Shown in pieces: positions 19,924-27,829 of a stretch of DNA of 64,000 bases. A model generated the notes under the pieces. It saw nothing but the letters and a program-made list of their open reading frames with translations, was not told the origin of the DNA and did not search any database. The stretch is taken from positions 62,001 through 126,000 of the forward strand of contig NZ_SLXM01000002.1 in NCBI RefSeq assembly GCF_004345825.1, read 5' to 3'. Source of the DNA: Tenacibaculum skagerrakense. Its GTDB lineage: Bacteria; Bacteroidota; Bacteroidia; Flavobacteriales; Flavobacteriaceae. Both the position numbers and the translations under genes were made by a program. How positions within the stretch are numbered: the first letter of the stretch is position 1; each line of letters opens with the position of its first letter.

Positions 19924-20616
19924 ATGAGAAATTTTAAATTTTTATGTTCGCTACTTTTATTAGTAGCTTTTTTGAGTGTACAAGGAGTTCAGGCTCAAGG
20001 TAAAGGAAAAGGTTTAGAAAAAAAGGCTGAGAAAGCTGCGAAAAAAGGTAAAGAAAAAACTAAGGATGTTGCAGAAGAAGAGTTAGAGGATGTAAAGGAA
20101 AAAGGTAAAGATAAAGCGGATGAAATAAAAGGAAAAGGCAAGGAAAAAGCAGAGGAAATGAAGCAAAAGGGAAAGGATAAAACTAAAGGAGAAGATGACG
20201 ATGATAAAGAAGATGATGGTGAAGAAAAAAAAGATAAGGAAGTAAAGGATAAAAAAGAGTTTAAAGGAAAAGGAAATGCTTATGGAAGAAATAAAGGAGA
20301 CATGAGCGGAAAGGAATTTGGTAGATTACGTTCTCAAGAAGCTAAGAACAAACTTAAAGAGCAAGAAGATAGAATTAAGGCAAGTGAAGAAGTTTTGGTT
20401 AGAGGAAGAGATAAAGTTAAAGTTGCTGAAGAAAAATTAGAAGAAGATAAAAAAGAGAAAAAAATAACTGATGAAGAGGCATCTAAAAAAGAAGAAGTTA
20501 TCAAAAAGGCGAAAGATAAATTAGATGAGTTAGATGAAAGAATTAAAGAACAAAAGGAAAAAATTAAAAAAGAAAAAGAAGCTTTAGAAAAAATTTTATT
20601 CCCTGAAGATAATTAG
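19924..20616 (+). CDS. Exported Lys/Glu-rich low-complexity coiled-coil protein
   Basis: The 230-residue protein has a signal peptide ending near VQAQ (about residue 25). The mature region is almost entirely Lys, Glu, Asp and Gly: repeated KGK and KGKEK units to about residue 100, a short RNKGDMSGKEFGRLRSQEAK segment around 125, then long charged helices to the end. It is probably periplasmic or surface-exposed and extended. Low complexity makes homology assignment unsafe. It appears to be in an operon with the lipoprotein before it and is followed by a terminator. Confidence 0.78.
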   Translation: MRNFKFLCSLLLLVAFLSVQGVQAQGKGKGLEKKAEKAAKKGKEKTKDVAEEELEDVKEKGKDKADEIKGKGKEKAEEMKQKGKDKTKGEDDDDKEDDGEEKKDKEVKDKKEFKGKGNAYGRNKGDMSGKEFGRLRSQEAKNKLKEQEDRIKASEEVLVRGRDKVKVAEEKLEEDKKEKKITDEEASKKEEVIKKAKDKLDELDERIKEQKEKIKKEKEALEKILFPEDN

Positions 20617-20638
20617 TATGTCAGTTACATTCAGAATT

Positions 20639-20664
20639 AAGGCTTGCTATAGGCAGGCCTTTTT
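20639..20664 (+). terminator. Terminator after the Lys/Glu-rich protein gene
   Basis: AAGGCTTGC (20639-20647) pairs with GCAGGCCTT (20653-20661, one G-U pair) and is followed by T residues. Confidence 0.8.
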
Positions 20665-20811
20665 GTTTATAGAATAGTTTTTAAAGGCTTAAAACTCTCA
20701 GTTAAGCTTACAAATTTAGCAGATGAACGGCAGAACATATCAATTCAAAGAAATATGAATTTCAAGTGACAAAATCTAAATAGATTTAGTTTAAACTTTT
20801 GATCTAACGTT

Positions 20812-21147
20812 ATGCGTAATAAAATTAAATTTATTGTAATGCTTCTTATAATAGCATTGTTGCCAAGCAAAATTATTGCACAAAGTTCTTCAGTTAAAAA
20901 AGAAATTTCATCAAAAGAAAAATCCGAAAATAAAGTAGTTTCTACTGAAGAGTCTTCGCCTTACATAATGAATGTAAAGATTAAGAAAACAAAAGAAAAT
21001 AAAAAGGTAGTTTCTTCAGTGGTTATTGAAGAAAATAAGAAAATAAAAGAAAATACTAGCCCAAAAAGTAACTCGTCTATAGCCTCTAAAAAGAAGAGGT
21101 TAAGATTGAGAAAGACTAAAAAAAATAAAAGTAAAGTTACTAAGTAG
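20812..21147 (+). CDS. Small basic secreted protein, tandem family member 1
   Basis: The 111-residue protein has a signal peptide cleaved after about residue 24 (LLPSKIIAQ). The mature part is Lys/Ser-rich, contains MNVKIKKTKENKK near the middle (related to the INVKASTKDKKEA segment of member 2), and ends in the basic cluster KKKRLRLRKTKKNK. Unlike members 2 and 3 it lacks the C-terminal cysteine pair. No known domain is evident. It has its own 195-bp upstream region after the preceding stop. Confidence 0.75.
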   Translation: MRNKIKFIVMLLIIALLPSKIIAQSSSVKKEISSKEKSENKVVSTEESSPYIMNVKIKKTKENKKVVSSVVIEENKKIKENTSPKSNSSIASKKKRLRLRKTKKNKSKVTK

Positions 21148-21188
21148 TAATCGATTGATTTTTAATGTTTAAAAGATCTAAAATGTTT

Positions 21189-21218
21189 ATTCATCGATAC
21201 ATTAAAACCATTCATCGA
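21189..21218 (+). promoter_or_regulatory. Direct repeats with 21-bp period upstream of family member 2
   Basis: ATTCATCGA occurs at 21189-21197 and again at 21210-21218, two helical turns apart, about 70-100 bp before the start of member 2. LytTR-type regulators bind pairs of roughly 9-bp direct repeats with this spacing. The assignment to such a regulator is inference; the repeats are seen directly. Confidence 0.35.
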
Positions 21219-21286
21219 ACTTTACCGATAAAAACAGCAAATAATTAGTTTCTTTGATGTACGATTCAATTAAATCCCCCAAGATT

Positions 21287-21640
21287 ATGAATGCTAGACT
21301 TACAATATTAGCATCTTTTTTAACAGTATTCTTAGGCTTTCAGCAAATTACAGCACAAAAGGTAATTGCTAAAAAAGGAAGCGGAATTGAGTACAAAGAA
21401 GATAAAAAAGAAATAAACGATTTAAACTCAATAACTGCTCCATCTAATGCAGTCACTATAAATGTGAAAGCTTCAACTAAGGATAAGAAAGAAGCTAAAG
21501 ATAAAATTACATCTGTAAAGAAAGTTGAGAAATTAATTAAGCAAAAGAAGCTTTTAAGGTTTAGAAACAAAAGAAAAAAAGAAGATACTAAGTGTTTCAA
21601 AGAAGCTAAAAAGCCTTGTGATGCTGATAAAAAAGAATAA
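21287..21640 (+). CDS. Small basic secreted protein, tandem family member 2
   Basis: From the ATG at 21287 the 117-residue protein has a signal peptide ending QQITAQ. The mature N-terminus KVIAKKGSGIEYKEDKKEINDLNSI aligns in spacing with member 3. The C-terminus has the basic motif LLRFRNKRKK followed by KCFKEAKKPCD, giving a conserved cysteine pair. Starts at 21254 and 21257 would place 10-11 residues before the signal peptide and are rejected. It is secreted through Sec and may form one disulfide; function unknown. Confidence 0.75.
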   Translation: MNARLTILASFLTVFLGFQQITAQKVIAKKGSGIEYKEDKKEINDLNSITAPSNAVTINVKASTKDKKEAKDKITSVKKVEKLIKQKKLLRFRNKRKKEDTKCFKEAKKPCDADKKE

Positions 21641-21644
21641 ATTA

Positions 21645-21667
21645 AAAACTGCCTAGGCAGTTTTTTT
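21645..21667 (+). terminator. Terminator after family member 2
   Basis: A perfect palindrome (AAAACTGCCTAGGCAGTTTT) centred near 21655 continues into T residues right after the stop codon. Confidence 0.85.
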
Positions 21668-21789
21668 ATGCGTTGTTGTTTCGTTTAACTTTTTTTAACT
21701 TTTTATTTGTAAAGTTTTTCAAAGTACTATGACTTACTAAAGGTAAATACTGCAGTTTACGTAAAGTAGTAACCATTAAATTATAAGTC

Positions 21790-22137
21790 ATGAAACCAAT
21801 TACTATATTTCTATTTTCATTATTATTAAGTATATATTCTAGTAAGATTAATGCCCAAACTGTAGTTGCTCAAAATAAAGTCGAGTATATAGAAGATAAC
21901 CCACACGATTTAAATAAAATTAAAGTTCTTCAGCATTCTAAAGTAGAAAAAAAGAAAATGCCTTCTCAAAAGAAGCAAATAGAAAAGATTGTTAAAAATA
22001 TGATTCTATTAAAAGTGGTAAAGAATAAAAAGCGCTTACGATTTAGGAATAAAAGGAACCAACCAGCAGGTAAATGTTATAGAGAAGGCAGTTGTGATGA
22101 TCAAAAAATAGAATTGGATAGAAATAAAATACAATAA
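21790..22137 (+). CDS. Small basic secreted protein, tandem family member 3
   Basis: The 115-residue protein has a signal peptide ending SSKINAQ. The mature start TVVAQNKVEYIEDNPHDLNKI parallels member 2 (VIA, EY.ED, DLN.I). The C-terminal module reads RLRFRNKRNQ then GKCYREGSCDD, matching the LRFRNKR and two-cysteine arrangement of member 2. The 150-bp upstream region holds repeated TTAACTTTTT tracts. This is the clearest evidence, with member 2, of a small exported protein family not known to me. Confidence 0.77.
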   Translation: MKPITIFLFSLLLSIYSSKINAQTVVAQNKVEYIEDNPHDLNKIKVLQHSKVEKKKMPSQKKQIEKIVKNMILLKVVKNKKRLRFRNKRNQPAGKCYREGSCDDQKIELDRNKIQ

Positions 22138-22168
22138 AAAAAGAGCGATAAAATTCGCTCTTTTTTTA
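22136..22168. terminator. Bidirectional terminator between family member 3 and pafA
   Basis: AGAGCGA (22142-22148) pairs with TCGCTCT (22155-22161), flanked by A and T runs on both sides, so it can serve both convergent genes. Confidence 0.85.
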
Positions 22169-22182
22169 TATAATTTCTATTC

Positions 22183-23832
22183 TTACTTTAAAACTTCATC
22201 AATTACTTTTCCAGTAGTAGCATTAGGAAACTCTATTTTTAGCATATTGGCAATAGTTGGAGCTATATCAATGATTTCATATTTTTTGGCTGATGAACCT
22301 TTACGAATACTATTACCATAGAAAATCATAGGAATATGTGTATCATAAGAATATCCAGAACCATGCGTAGAACCTTTTTTGGGATAAATAATAGTTGAAG
22401 GTTCAGGGATTAATAAAATGTCTCCCGAAAGCTTTTGATTATATCCTTTTTGCAACGAACTTAATATACCGTACTCGAAATAACTGGTTTGCATAGTTTT
22501 AGCAGTTACGGCTTTGTAAATTCCTTTAAAATTAATGATTTCCTCCACAATAAAACTTGAAACTTCATCAACTGAAAGCTTTTTGTTCTTAATTTCTTCT
22601 TTATTTAAAAATACTTGGAAATTAGAGACGTTTTCAATCAATTTATCAGTTTTGTATTTTTCCTTTGTAATGTCAATTATAAAATCTGTAAGTTTTTTCC
22701 CAGGTAAATAATTAGCAGGTATTTTAATTGACTGTAAATAAGCAGGTACTTGAATGGCAGCGTGATCTGCTGTTAAAAATAAGGTGTAACTGTTGCTTCC
22801 AATATTTTTATCTAAGTAATTGAAAAGTCGTTCTAAGTCTTTGTCAAGCCTTAAGTAAGTATCTTCAATTTCTTTTGAATCTACACCAAATCTATGACCA
22901 ACATAATCAGTAGATGAATAACTTAATGTTAAAAAATCAATATATTCACCTTGTCCTAGTTTTTCATTTTCAATAGCTGCAATAGCAAAATCGGTTGTTA
23001 AAGAATTTCCCGCAGGAATTTCTTTAATAATACTATAATTATTGTTTTTACTTCTTAACCCAGGAATATCATGAGGAAAAATTGGTTTGTTTTCTCCTTC
23101 AAACAACTTTTCATAGTCATTATCATCAGCAATACTTTCAGTATATGTGTTAATATCATACAAAGTTTTCCATGGTTTACTTAAATACTCGTCTGGTTTT
23201 TTAAGGTTGTTAAATTTAGTAACCCAGTTTGGTAGAGAGTCCATATAAAAAGAAGAACTAATCCAATTACCAATACTTCCTCCATCAAACCAATAAGCAG
23301 CATTGGCTGTATGACCAGCAGGTAAAATAGCAGAACGATCTTTAATTCCTATTCCAATAGTTTTTCCTTGTTTGTTTTGAGCAAGTTGTAATTGGTCTGT
23401 AATAGTAGTAGTAAATAATCTTTTAGGCGATTTTTTTCCTCCATCGCTATTATTTCCAACAGTATTATAAGTTGAATCATCTACGCAATAAATCATTTCC
23501 TTTTGATATTTATCATACCAGTGATTTCCTATAATTCCATGATTGTCGGGTGTAGTTCCTGTAAAAATAGAGGTATGCCCAACAGCAGTGTACGTTGGAA
23601 TATAATTATAATGAGCATTCTCCAAAGAAAACCCCTCTTTTAATAACCTTTTAAAACCACCTTCACCATATTTACTGTTAAACCTATACAGGTAGTCATA
23701 TCGCATTTGATCTACAACAATACCAATTACTAGTTTTGGTTTTGAATTCTTGTCTGTTAATTGATTTGATTTAGGAGTACAGTTAAAAAAAATAACTGAT
23801 AAAATAAACAATAATTTACTACTTGCTTTCAT
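22183..23832 (-). CDS. pafA: PafA-type alkaline phosphatase, lipoprotein
   Basis: PafA is the phosphate-irrepressible alkaline phosphatase of Bacteroidota, releasing phosphate from monoesters in the periplasm. The 549-residue protein has a signal peptide with possible lipobox FFNC. It then has VVDQMRYDYLYR with metal Asp, the nucleophile region PTYTAVGHTSIFTG with Thr, the substrate-binding GIKDRSAILPAGH, and metal ligands in YVGHRFG and LTADHAA. GSTHGSGYSYDTHIPM lies near the end. Length and motifs agree with PafA rather than PhoX or PhoA. Confidence 0.9.
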   Translation of the reverse strand: MKASSKLLFILSVIFFNCTPKSNQLTDKNSKPKLVIGIVVDQMRYDYLYRFNSKYGEGGFKRLLKEGFSLENAHYNYIPTYTAVGHTSIFTGTTPDNHGIIGNHWYDKYQKEMIYCVDDSTYNTVGNNSDGGKKSPKRLFTTTITDQLQLAQNKQGKTIGIGIKDRSAILPAGHTANAAYWFDGGSIGNWISSSFYMDSLPNWVTKFNNLKKPDEYLSKPWKTLYDINTYTESIADDNDYEKLFEGENKPIFPHDIPGLRSKNNNYSIIKEIPAGNSLTTDFAIAAIENEKLGQGEYIDFLTLSYSSTDYVGHRFGVDSKEIEDTYLRLDKDLERLFNYLDKNIGSNSYTLFLTADHAAIQVPAYLQSIKIPANYLPGKKLTDFIIDITKEKYKTDKLIENVSNFQVFLNKEEIKNKKLSVDEVSSFIVEEIINFKGIYKAVTAKTMQTSYFEYGILSSLQKGYNQKLSGDILLIPEPSTIIYPKKGSTHGSGYSYDTHIPMIFYGNSIRKGSSAKKYEIIDIAPTIANMLKIEFPNATTGKVIDEVLK

Positions 23833-23849
23833 GGTGAAAATTTAGTCTT

Positions 23850-23857
23850 CAAAATTA
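23850..23857 (-). promoter_or_regulatory. Probable -7 box of pafA
   Basis: The minus strand reads TAATTTTG, matching TAnnTTTG, 17 bases before the start codon. No TTG at ideal upstream spacing was found. Confidence 0.4.
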
Positions 23858-23976
23858 AGTAAAAGCTTTAGACGAAAAGAAAAAAAACTACAGTTGTTAA
23901 TGATTATTTAATCTTATGAAGCAATGCACAGTAGTAAATATTCTTTTAGTACTTTAGCAAAACAAAAAGAAATAAG

Positions 23977-24717
23977 ATGAATTATATCGAGCATGTCGGT
24001 AAGTATTTTATGATGCTTGGTCAAGTGTTTAAAGCACCTCAAAAATTTCGAGTTTTTTGGGAGGCTCTTTTTAGAGAAATAGAACAGTTAGGGATAAAGT
24101 CAATTGGTATTATCAGTTTTATTTCATTTTTCATTGGAGGTGTTATAGCACTACAAACAGCACTAAATATTAGTGATCCTTTAATTCCTAAAATGTTAAT
24201 TGGTTTTGCTACTAAACGTTCAATCATTCTTGAATTTGCGCCAACTTTTTGTTCAATCATATTAGCAGGAAAAGTTGGTTCTTATATAACTTCTAGTATT
24301 GGTAGTATGCGAGTGACCGAGCAAATAGATGCTTTAGAAATTATGGGTGTAAACTCTTTAAACTATTTGGTGTTACCAAAAATAATAGCAACCATATTTT
24401 TTTATCCTTTTTTAATTATTCTAGGAATGTTCTTAGGAATATTTGGGGGTTGGGTTGCTGGTATTGCTACAGGTATGTTCTTTGAAGCAGATTATATAAA
24501 AGGTATTCAATATGATTTTAATTCGTATTTAATTTTTTATGCAATTGTAAAAACAATTGTATTTGCCTTTATTATTGCAACGGTTCCAGCATATCATGGG
24601 TATTATGTAAGAGGTGGTTCTTTAGGTGTTGGAAAGGCGAGTACACAATCTGTAGTTTGGACTATTGTTGTTATTGTAATAGCAAATTATTTCTTAACTC
24701 AAATGTTATTAACATAG
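23977..24717 (+). CDS. mlaE: MlaE-type ABC transporter permease
   Basis: MlaE permeases move phospholipids between inner and outer membranes with the MlaF ATPase and an MlaD substrate-binding protein. The 246-residue protein has about five membrane helices and the family motifs EFAPTFCSIILAGKVGSYITSSIGSMRVTEQIDALEIMGV split over residues 85-125. The ATPase gene begins two bases downstream. No mlaD is adjacent in this window, unlike many Proteobacteria. Confidence 0.92.
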   Translation: MNYIEHVGKYFMMLGQVFKAPQKFRVFWEALFREIEQLGIKSIGIISFISFFIGGVIALQTALNISDPLIPKMLIGFATKRSIILEFAPTFCSIILAGKVGSYITSSIGSMRVTEQIDALEIMGVNSLNYLVLPKIIATIFFYPFLIILGMFLGIFGGWVAGIATGMFFEADYIKGIQYDFNSYLIFYAIVKTIVFAFIIATVPAYHGYYVRGGSLGVGKASTQSVVWTIVVIVIANYFLTQMLLT

Positions 24718-24718
24718 A

Positions 24719-25480
24719 ATGATTAAAGTAAACGATATACATAAGAGTTTTGGTGAAGCTCATGTTTTGAAAGGAATTTCAACTTCTTTTGAAGCTGGAA
24801 AAACAAGTTTAATCATCGGTCAGAGTGGTGCTGGAAAAACAGTATTTCTAAAATGTCTATTAGGCTTACATGTTCCAGAAAAAGGAACAATTGAATATAA
24901 TGGAAAGATCAATACCGAAATGGATATTGAAGAGAAAAGAGATTTTAGACAAGAGTTAGGTATGGTTTTCCAAGGAAGTGCATTGTTTGATTCGTTAAAC
25001 GTTGAAGAAAATGTAATCTTTCCTTTAAAAATGTTCACTAAAAAAACAAAAGAGGAGATGTTAGACAGGGCTAATTTTGTTTTAAAAAGAGTGAATCTTG
25101 AAAATTCTAATAAAAAATTACCTGCTGAGCTTTCAGGAGGAATGCAAAAAAGGGTTGCTATAGCGAGAGCAATTGTGATGAATCCAAAGTATTTATTTTG
25201 TGATGAACCAAACTCTGGTCTAGATCCGAGCACCTCTATTTTAATTGATAACCTGATTAAAGAAATTACTGAAGAGTATGAAATTACAACGGTAATTAAT
25301 ACACATGACATGAACTCTGTAATGGAAATAGGGGATAAGATTGTTTTCTTGAAAAATGGATTGAAAGCTTGGGAAGGTAGCAGTAAAGAAATATTTAAAA
25401 CAGATAATAAAGACGTTGTTGACTTTGTGTATTCTTCTAATTTGTTTAAAAAAGTAAGGCAAGCGTATTTAAATGAGTGA
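24719..25480 (+). CDS. mlaF: MlaF-type ABC transporter ATP-binding protein
   Basis: This is the ATPase partner of the preceding permease. The 253-residue protein has a Walker A GQSGAGKT (near residue 35), Q-loop VFQGSALF, signature LSGGMQKRVAIARA, Walker B YLFCDEPNSGLDP and switch His in NTHDMNS. It starts one base after the mlaE stop, showing translational coupling. It probably supports outer-membrane lipid asymmetry. Confidence 0.92.
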   Translation: MIKVNDIHKSFGEAHVLKGISTSFEAGKTSLIIGQSGAGKTVFLKCLLGLHVPEKGTIEYNGKINTEMDIEEKRDFRQELGMVFQGSALFDSLNVEENVIFPLKMFTKKTKEEMLDRANFVLKRVNLENSNKKLPAELSGGMQKRVAIARAIVMNPKYLFCDEPNSGLDPSTSILIDNLIKEITEEYEITTVINTHDMNSVMEIGDKIVFLKNGLKAWEGSSKEIFKTDNKDVVDFVYSSNLFKKVRQAYLNE

Positions 25481-25548
25481 TTAAATTACTGATTTTTAGC
25501 AAGCTATTTTGTTGAAGTCAAATAAAGTGAAAAATATTGTCAATTTAT

Positions 25549-25579
25549 TTGGTTAAAACGTATAACCTTTCTATATTTG
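25549..25579 (+). promoter_or_regulatory. Promoter of the tRNA-Lys gene
   Basis: TTG at 25549-25551 and TATATTTG at 25572-25579 are separated by 20 bases, a full Bacteroidota promoter. The tRNA begins 17 bases after the box. Confidence 0.8.
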
Positions 25580-25595
25580 CACTCGCAAAACAAAA

Positions 25596-25668
25596 GACCG
25601 GGTAGCTCAGTTGGTAGAGCATCTCCCTTTTAAGGAGAGGGTCCTGGGTTCGAGCCCCAGCCCGGTCA
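25596..25668 (+). tRNA. tRNA-Lys (anticodon UUU)
   Basis: The 73-nt sequence folds into a full cloverleaf: acceptor GACCGGG/CCCGGTC, D stem GCTC/GAGC, anticodon stem TCTCC/GGAGA with loop CTTTTAA, and T arm CTGGG/CCCAG with loop TTCGAGC. The discriminator base is A. The CCA end is not encoded. Confidence 0.98.
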
Positions 25669-25676
25669 CAAACAAA

Positions 25677-25699
25677 GCTTCTCGCTTGAGAGGCTTTTT
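25677..25699 (+). terminator. Terminator between tRNA-Lys and tRNA-Tyr
   Basis: GCTTCTC (25677-25683) pairs with GAGAGGC (25688-25694, one G-U pair) around a four-base loop, followed by five T residues. It would separate transcription of the two tRNA genes at least partly. Confidence 0.65.
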
Positions 25700-25712
25700 C
25701 TTTGAAAACATT

Positions 25713-25795
25713 GGGGAGATTCCAGAGCGGCCAAATGGGACGGACTGTAACTCCGTTGTCTTACGACTTCGCAGGTTCGAATCCTGCTCTCCCCA
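25713..25795 (+). tRNA. tRNA-Tyr (anticodon GUA)
   Basis: The 83-nt class II tRNA has acceptor GGGGAGA/TCTCCCC, anticodon stem ACGGA/TCCGT with loop CTGTAAC, a long variable arm, and a T arm GCAGG/CCTGC. The discriminator is A, as expected for tyrosine. Confidence 0.98.
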
Positions 25796-25978
25796 CTTTT
25801 CAATGAAATACAAATTTAATTAGGGGATATAAAAGACGTTTGGCAGGCAGATGATGTAAGTTGGGCGTTTTTTTGTTTTCCACACTTTCTTAAATAATTC
25901 CTGTTTTTCAAAAATCATTGATTTTTTAAATTCTAACAGTATGTTATCAGTGTGCAATTAACTTTGTGTATAAGTTTT

Positions 25979-27181
25979 TTAATTAGGAATAGGTAACGTG
26001 AAATGGAAAGTAGCTCCTTCACCCTCAATTGAACTTACCCAAATAGTTCCATCAAATAAGTCAATAATTTTTTTCACAATCGATAGACCAATTCCTGTTG
26101 AATTTTGATGATCGTCTAAGGTTTCAAATATTCCAAAGACCTTTTTATGGTATTTTTTTGGAATTCCTTTACCATTATCACTTATTTGAAATTCCCAAAA
26201 ATCCTTTTTAGTTTCGTAAGTGATACTAACTTCACCATTATCTTTATCAGCATATTTTACAGCATTGCTAATTAAGTTTTGAAATAATTGATGGAGTCTA
26301 AACTTATCTCCTTCGGCTATTGGTAATTTCTCTGGAATAATTACTTTGACATTCTCTGGAATATGAATGGTGTCTAATATAATATCTACTACTTCTTGTA
26401 AATCAATATCCTTTTTAGGGTGCTCTATTTTATCAATACTAGCATATTTAAGAATACCATTGATAAGATGGTCCATCTTATCAATCTTCTTTAGTAGCAA
26501 CTCAAAATTTTCTTTTATACTCTCGTCTTCAGAAAGTTCTAGACAATCTTCTTGTAGCCAACTAACCAATGCATTCATGCTTCTTAAAGGAGCTTTTAAA
26601 TCATGAGAAACAACATGAGCAAAGTCGTTTAGCTCTTGGTTACTTTTCTTTAAGTTTTTTAGTAGAAGTTCTTTTTCCTTTTGAATGGTAAGTCTATCCG
26701 TAATATCTCTTAAAACACCTTGAGTAAAAGTAGGTTTTCCTTTTTCATCGTATACAATACTAGGGCTAATTTCTATCCACCTTATTTCTTTGTTCTTATT
26801 AAAAACTCGCGCTTTGTAATTTTTAATTGCCCCTTTTTCTAAGAGTCTATAATATGTTTTTTTAGCGAAAGGAACATCTTCGGGTACTAGTAAAGAAATA
26901 ACATTGAATACTTCGTTTTCAATATCATAACCAAAAAAATCAGCAGCAGCATCATTCATTTTAACAACATTACCGTACAAATCCATAAGTATATAAGGAT
27001 CTACTATAGTTTGAAACAAACTATGAAGTTGTATTTCTTTTTCGTTAATAACTTTTCGAAGGGTAAGGTTGGCTTTTAGAAGCTCTGAGGTTTTTTCTTC
27101 AAGATTCTTCTCAGCTTCGATTCTTGCTTGCTTTTCGCGTTCTAATGCTTTTTCTAGTACTTCTATGTTCTTCGTAATCAC
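25979..27181 (-). CDS. Soluble PAS-domain histidine kinase
   Basis: The 400-residue kinase has no membrane segment. It begins with a coiled coil (residues 1-45), then a PAS domain with PAC tail (about 48-170, including WIEISPSIVYDEKG). The dimerisation domain has the phosphorylated His in FAHVVSHDLKAPLRS near 195, and the ATPase domain has N box LISNAVKYADKDNG, G1 ISDNGKGIPKK and G2 TGIGLSIVKK. The start is a GTG; no in-frame ATG precedes the PAS domain. It lies downstream of a single-domain response regulator on the same strand, its likely partner. Confidence 0.9.
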   Translation of the reverse strand: MITKNIEVLEKALEREKQARIEAEKNLEEKTSELLKANLTLRKVINEKEIQLHSLFQTIVDPYILMDLYGNVVKMNDAAADFFGYDIENEVFNVISLLVPEDVPFAKKTYYRLLEKGAIKNYKARVFNKNKEIRWIEISPSIVYDEKGKPTFTQGVLRDITDRLTIQKEKELLLKNLKKSNQELNDFAHVVSHDLKAPLRSMNALVSWLQEDCLELSEDESIKENFELLLKKIDKMDHLINGILKYASIDKIEHPKKDIDLQEVVDIILDTIHIPENVKVIIPEKLPIAEGDKFRLHQLFQNLISNAVKYADKDNGEVSITYETKKDFWEFQISDNGKGIPKKYHKKVFGIFETLDDHQNSTGIGLSIVKKIIDLFDGTIWVSSIEGEGATFHFTLPIPN

Positions 27182-27313
27182 GGTTTATAAAATCAAATTT
27201 TCAGCGAGATGAATACATCATAATAAAAAGATAATATTCTACGCTTTAGGGATATATCTTAGGGTTTTGTAAATGTAGTAGAAAATAGTTTGAGTAAAAA
27301 GTATTGGATGTTA

Positions 27314-27718
27314 TTAATTCAAAAGTTCATTATTGGTCCAATAATCTAACATTGTGGTTATGTTTTTGGTATAATCTTCGAAACGTAGAGGTTTTAAAAT
27401 ATAGCCAGCTATTCCTAATTCATAGCAAGTTTTTAAATCATTATAATTATCAGAACTAGACAATATAACTGTAGGAATAAATTTTAATCTTTTATCTGCC
27501 TTAAGGATTTTTAAAAACTCAATGCCATTCATTTTTGGCATGTTTAAATCAAGAAAGATTAAATCAGAAGTAGGATTTTCTAATTTAGAAAGTGCATCTT
27601 CACCATTAACAGCTTCTATTACTGTTGGTTTAAAGTTAGTGTTATTGCAAACTCTAGAAAACTTCATTCTTTCTACTTCATCATCATCAATAAACAAAAT
27701 GTTTAATCTCTTCACCAT
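27314..27718 (-). CDS. Single-domain response regulator (CheY/Rcp-like)
   Basis: The 134-residue protein is a lone receiver domain with the acidic pocket DDD at 11-13, phospho-acceptor Asp57 in LIFLDLNMPKMNG, Ser/Thr switch VILSSS and Lys in YILKPLRF. There is no output domain, so it acts by protein-protein contact or in a phosphorelay. It precedes the PAS histidine kinase by 132 bases on the same strand. The resemblance is to regulators paired with PAS or phytochrome kinases. Confidence 0.92.
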   Translation of the reverse strand: MVKRLNILFIDDDEVERMKFSRVCNNTNFKPTVIEAVNGEDALSKLENPTSDLIFLDLNMPKMNGIEFLKILKADKRLKFIPTVILSSSDNYNDLKTCYELGIAGYILKPLRFEDYTKNITTMLDYWTNNELLN

Positions 27719-27829
27719 AAGTTAATCGTTCTGAATTAATACCGGCCGAAAATTATAAAAAATAACCCCTTAACATATTTTAATTATACAATTAGAAGCG
27801 GTGTTTAGATTAACGGGCATTATCTATAG

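Noticed and set aside
19924-20616. KGK-rich protein as a histone-like DNA-binding protein
   Set aside because: It has a signal peptide and equal amounts of acidic residues, so a nucleoid role is unlikely.
25607-25823. Open frames on both strands across the tRNA-Lys/tRNA-Tyr region
   Set aside because: They read straight through two well-formed tRNA genes and a terminator; open by chance.
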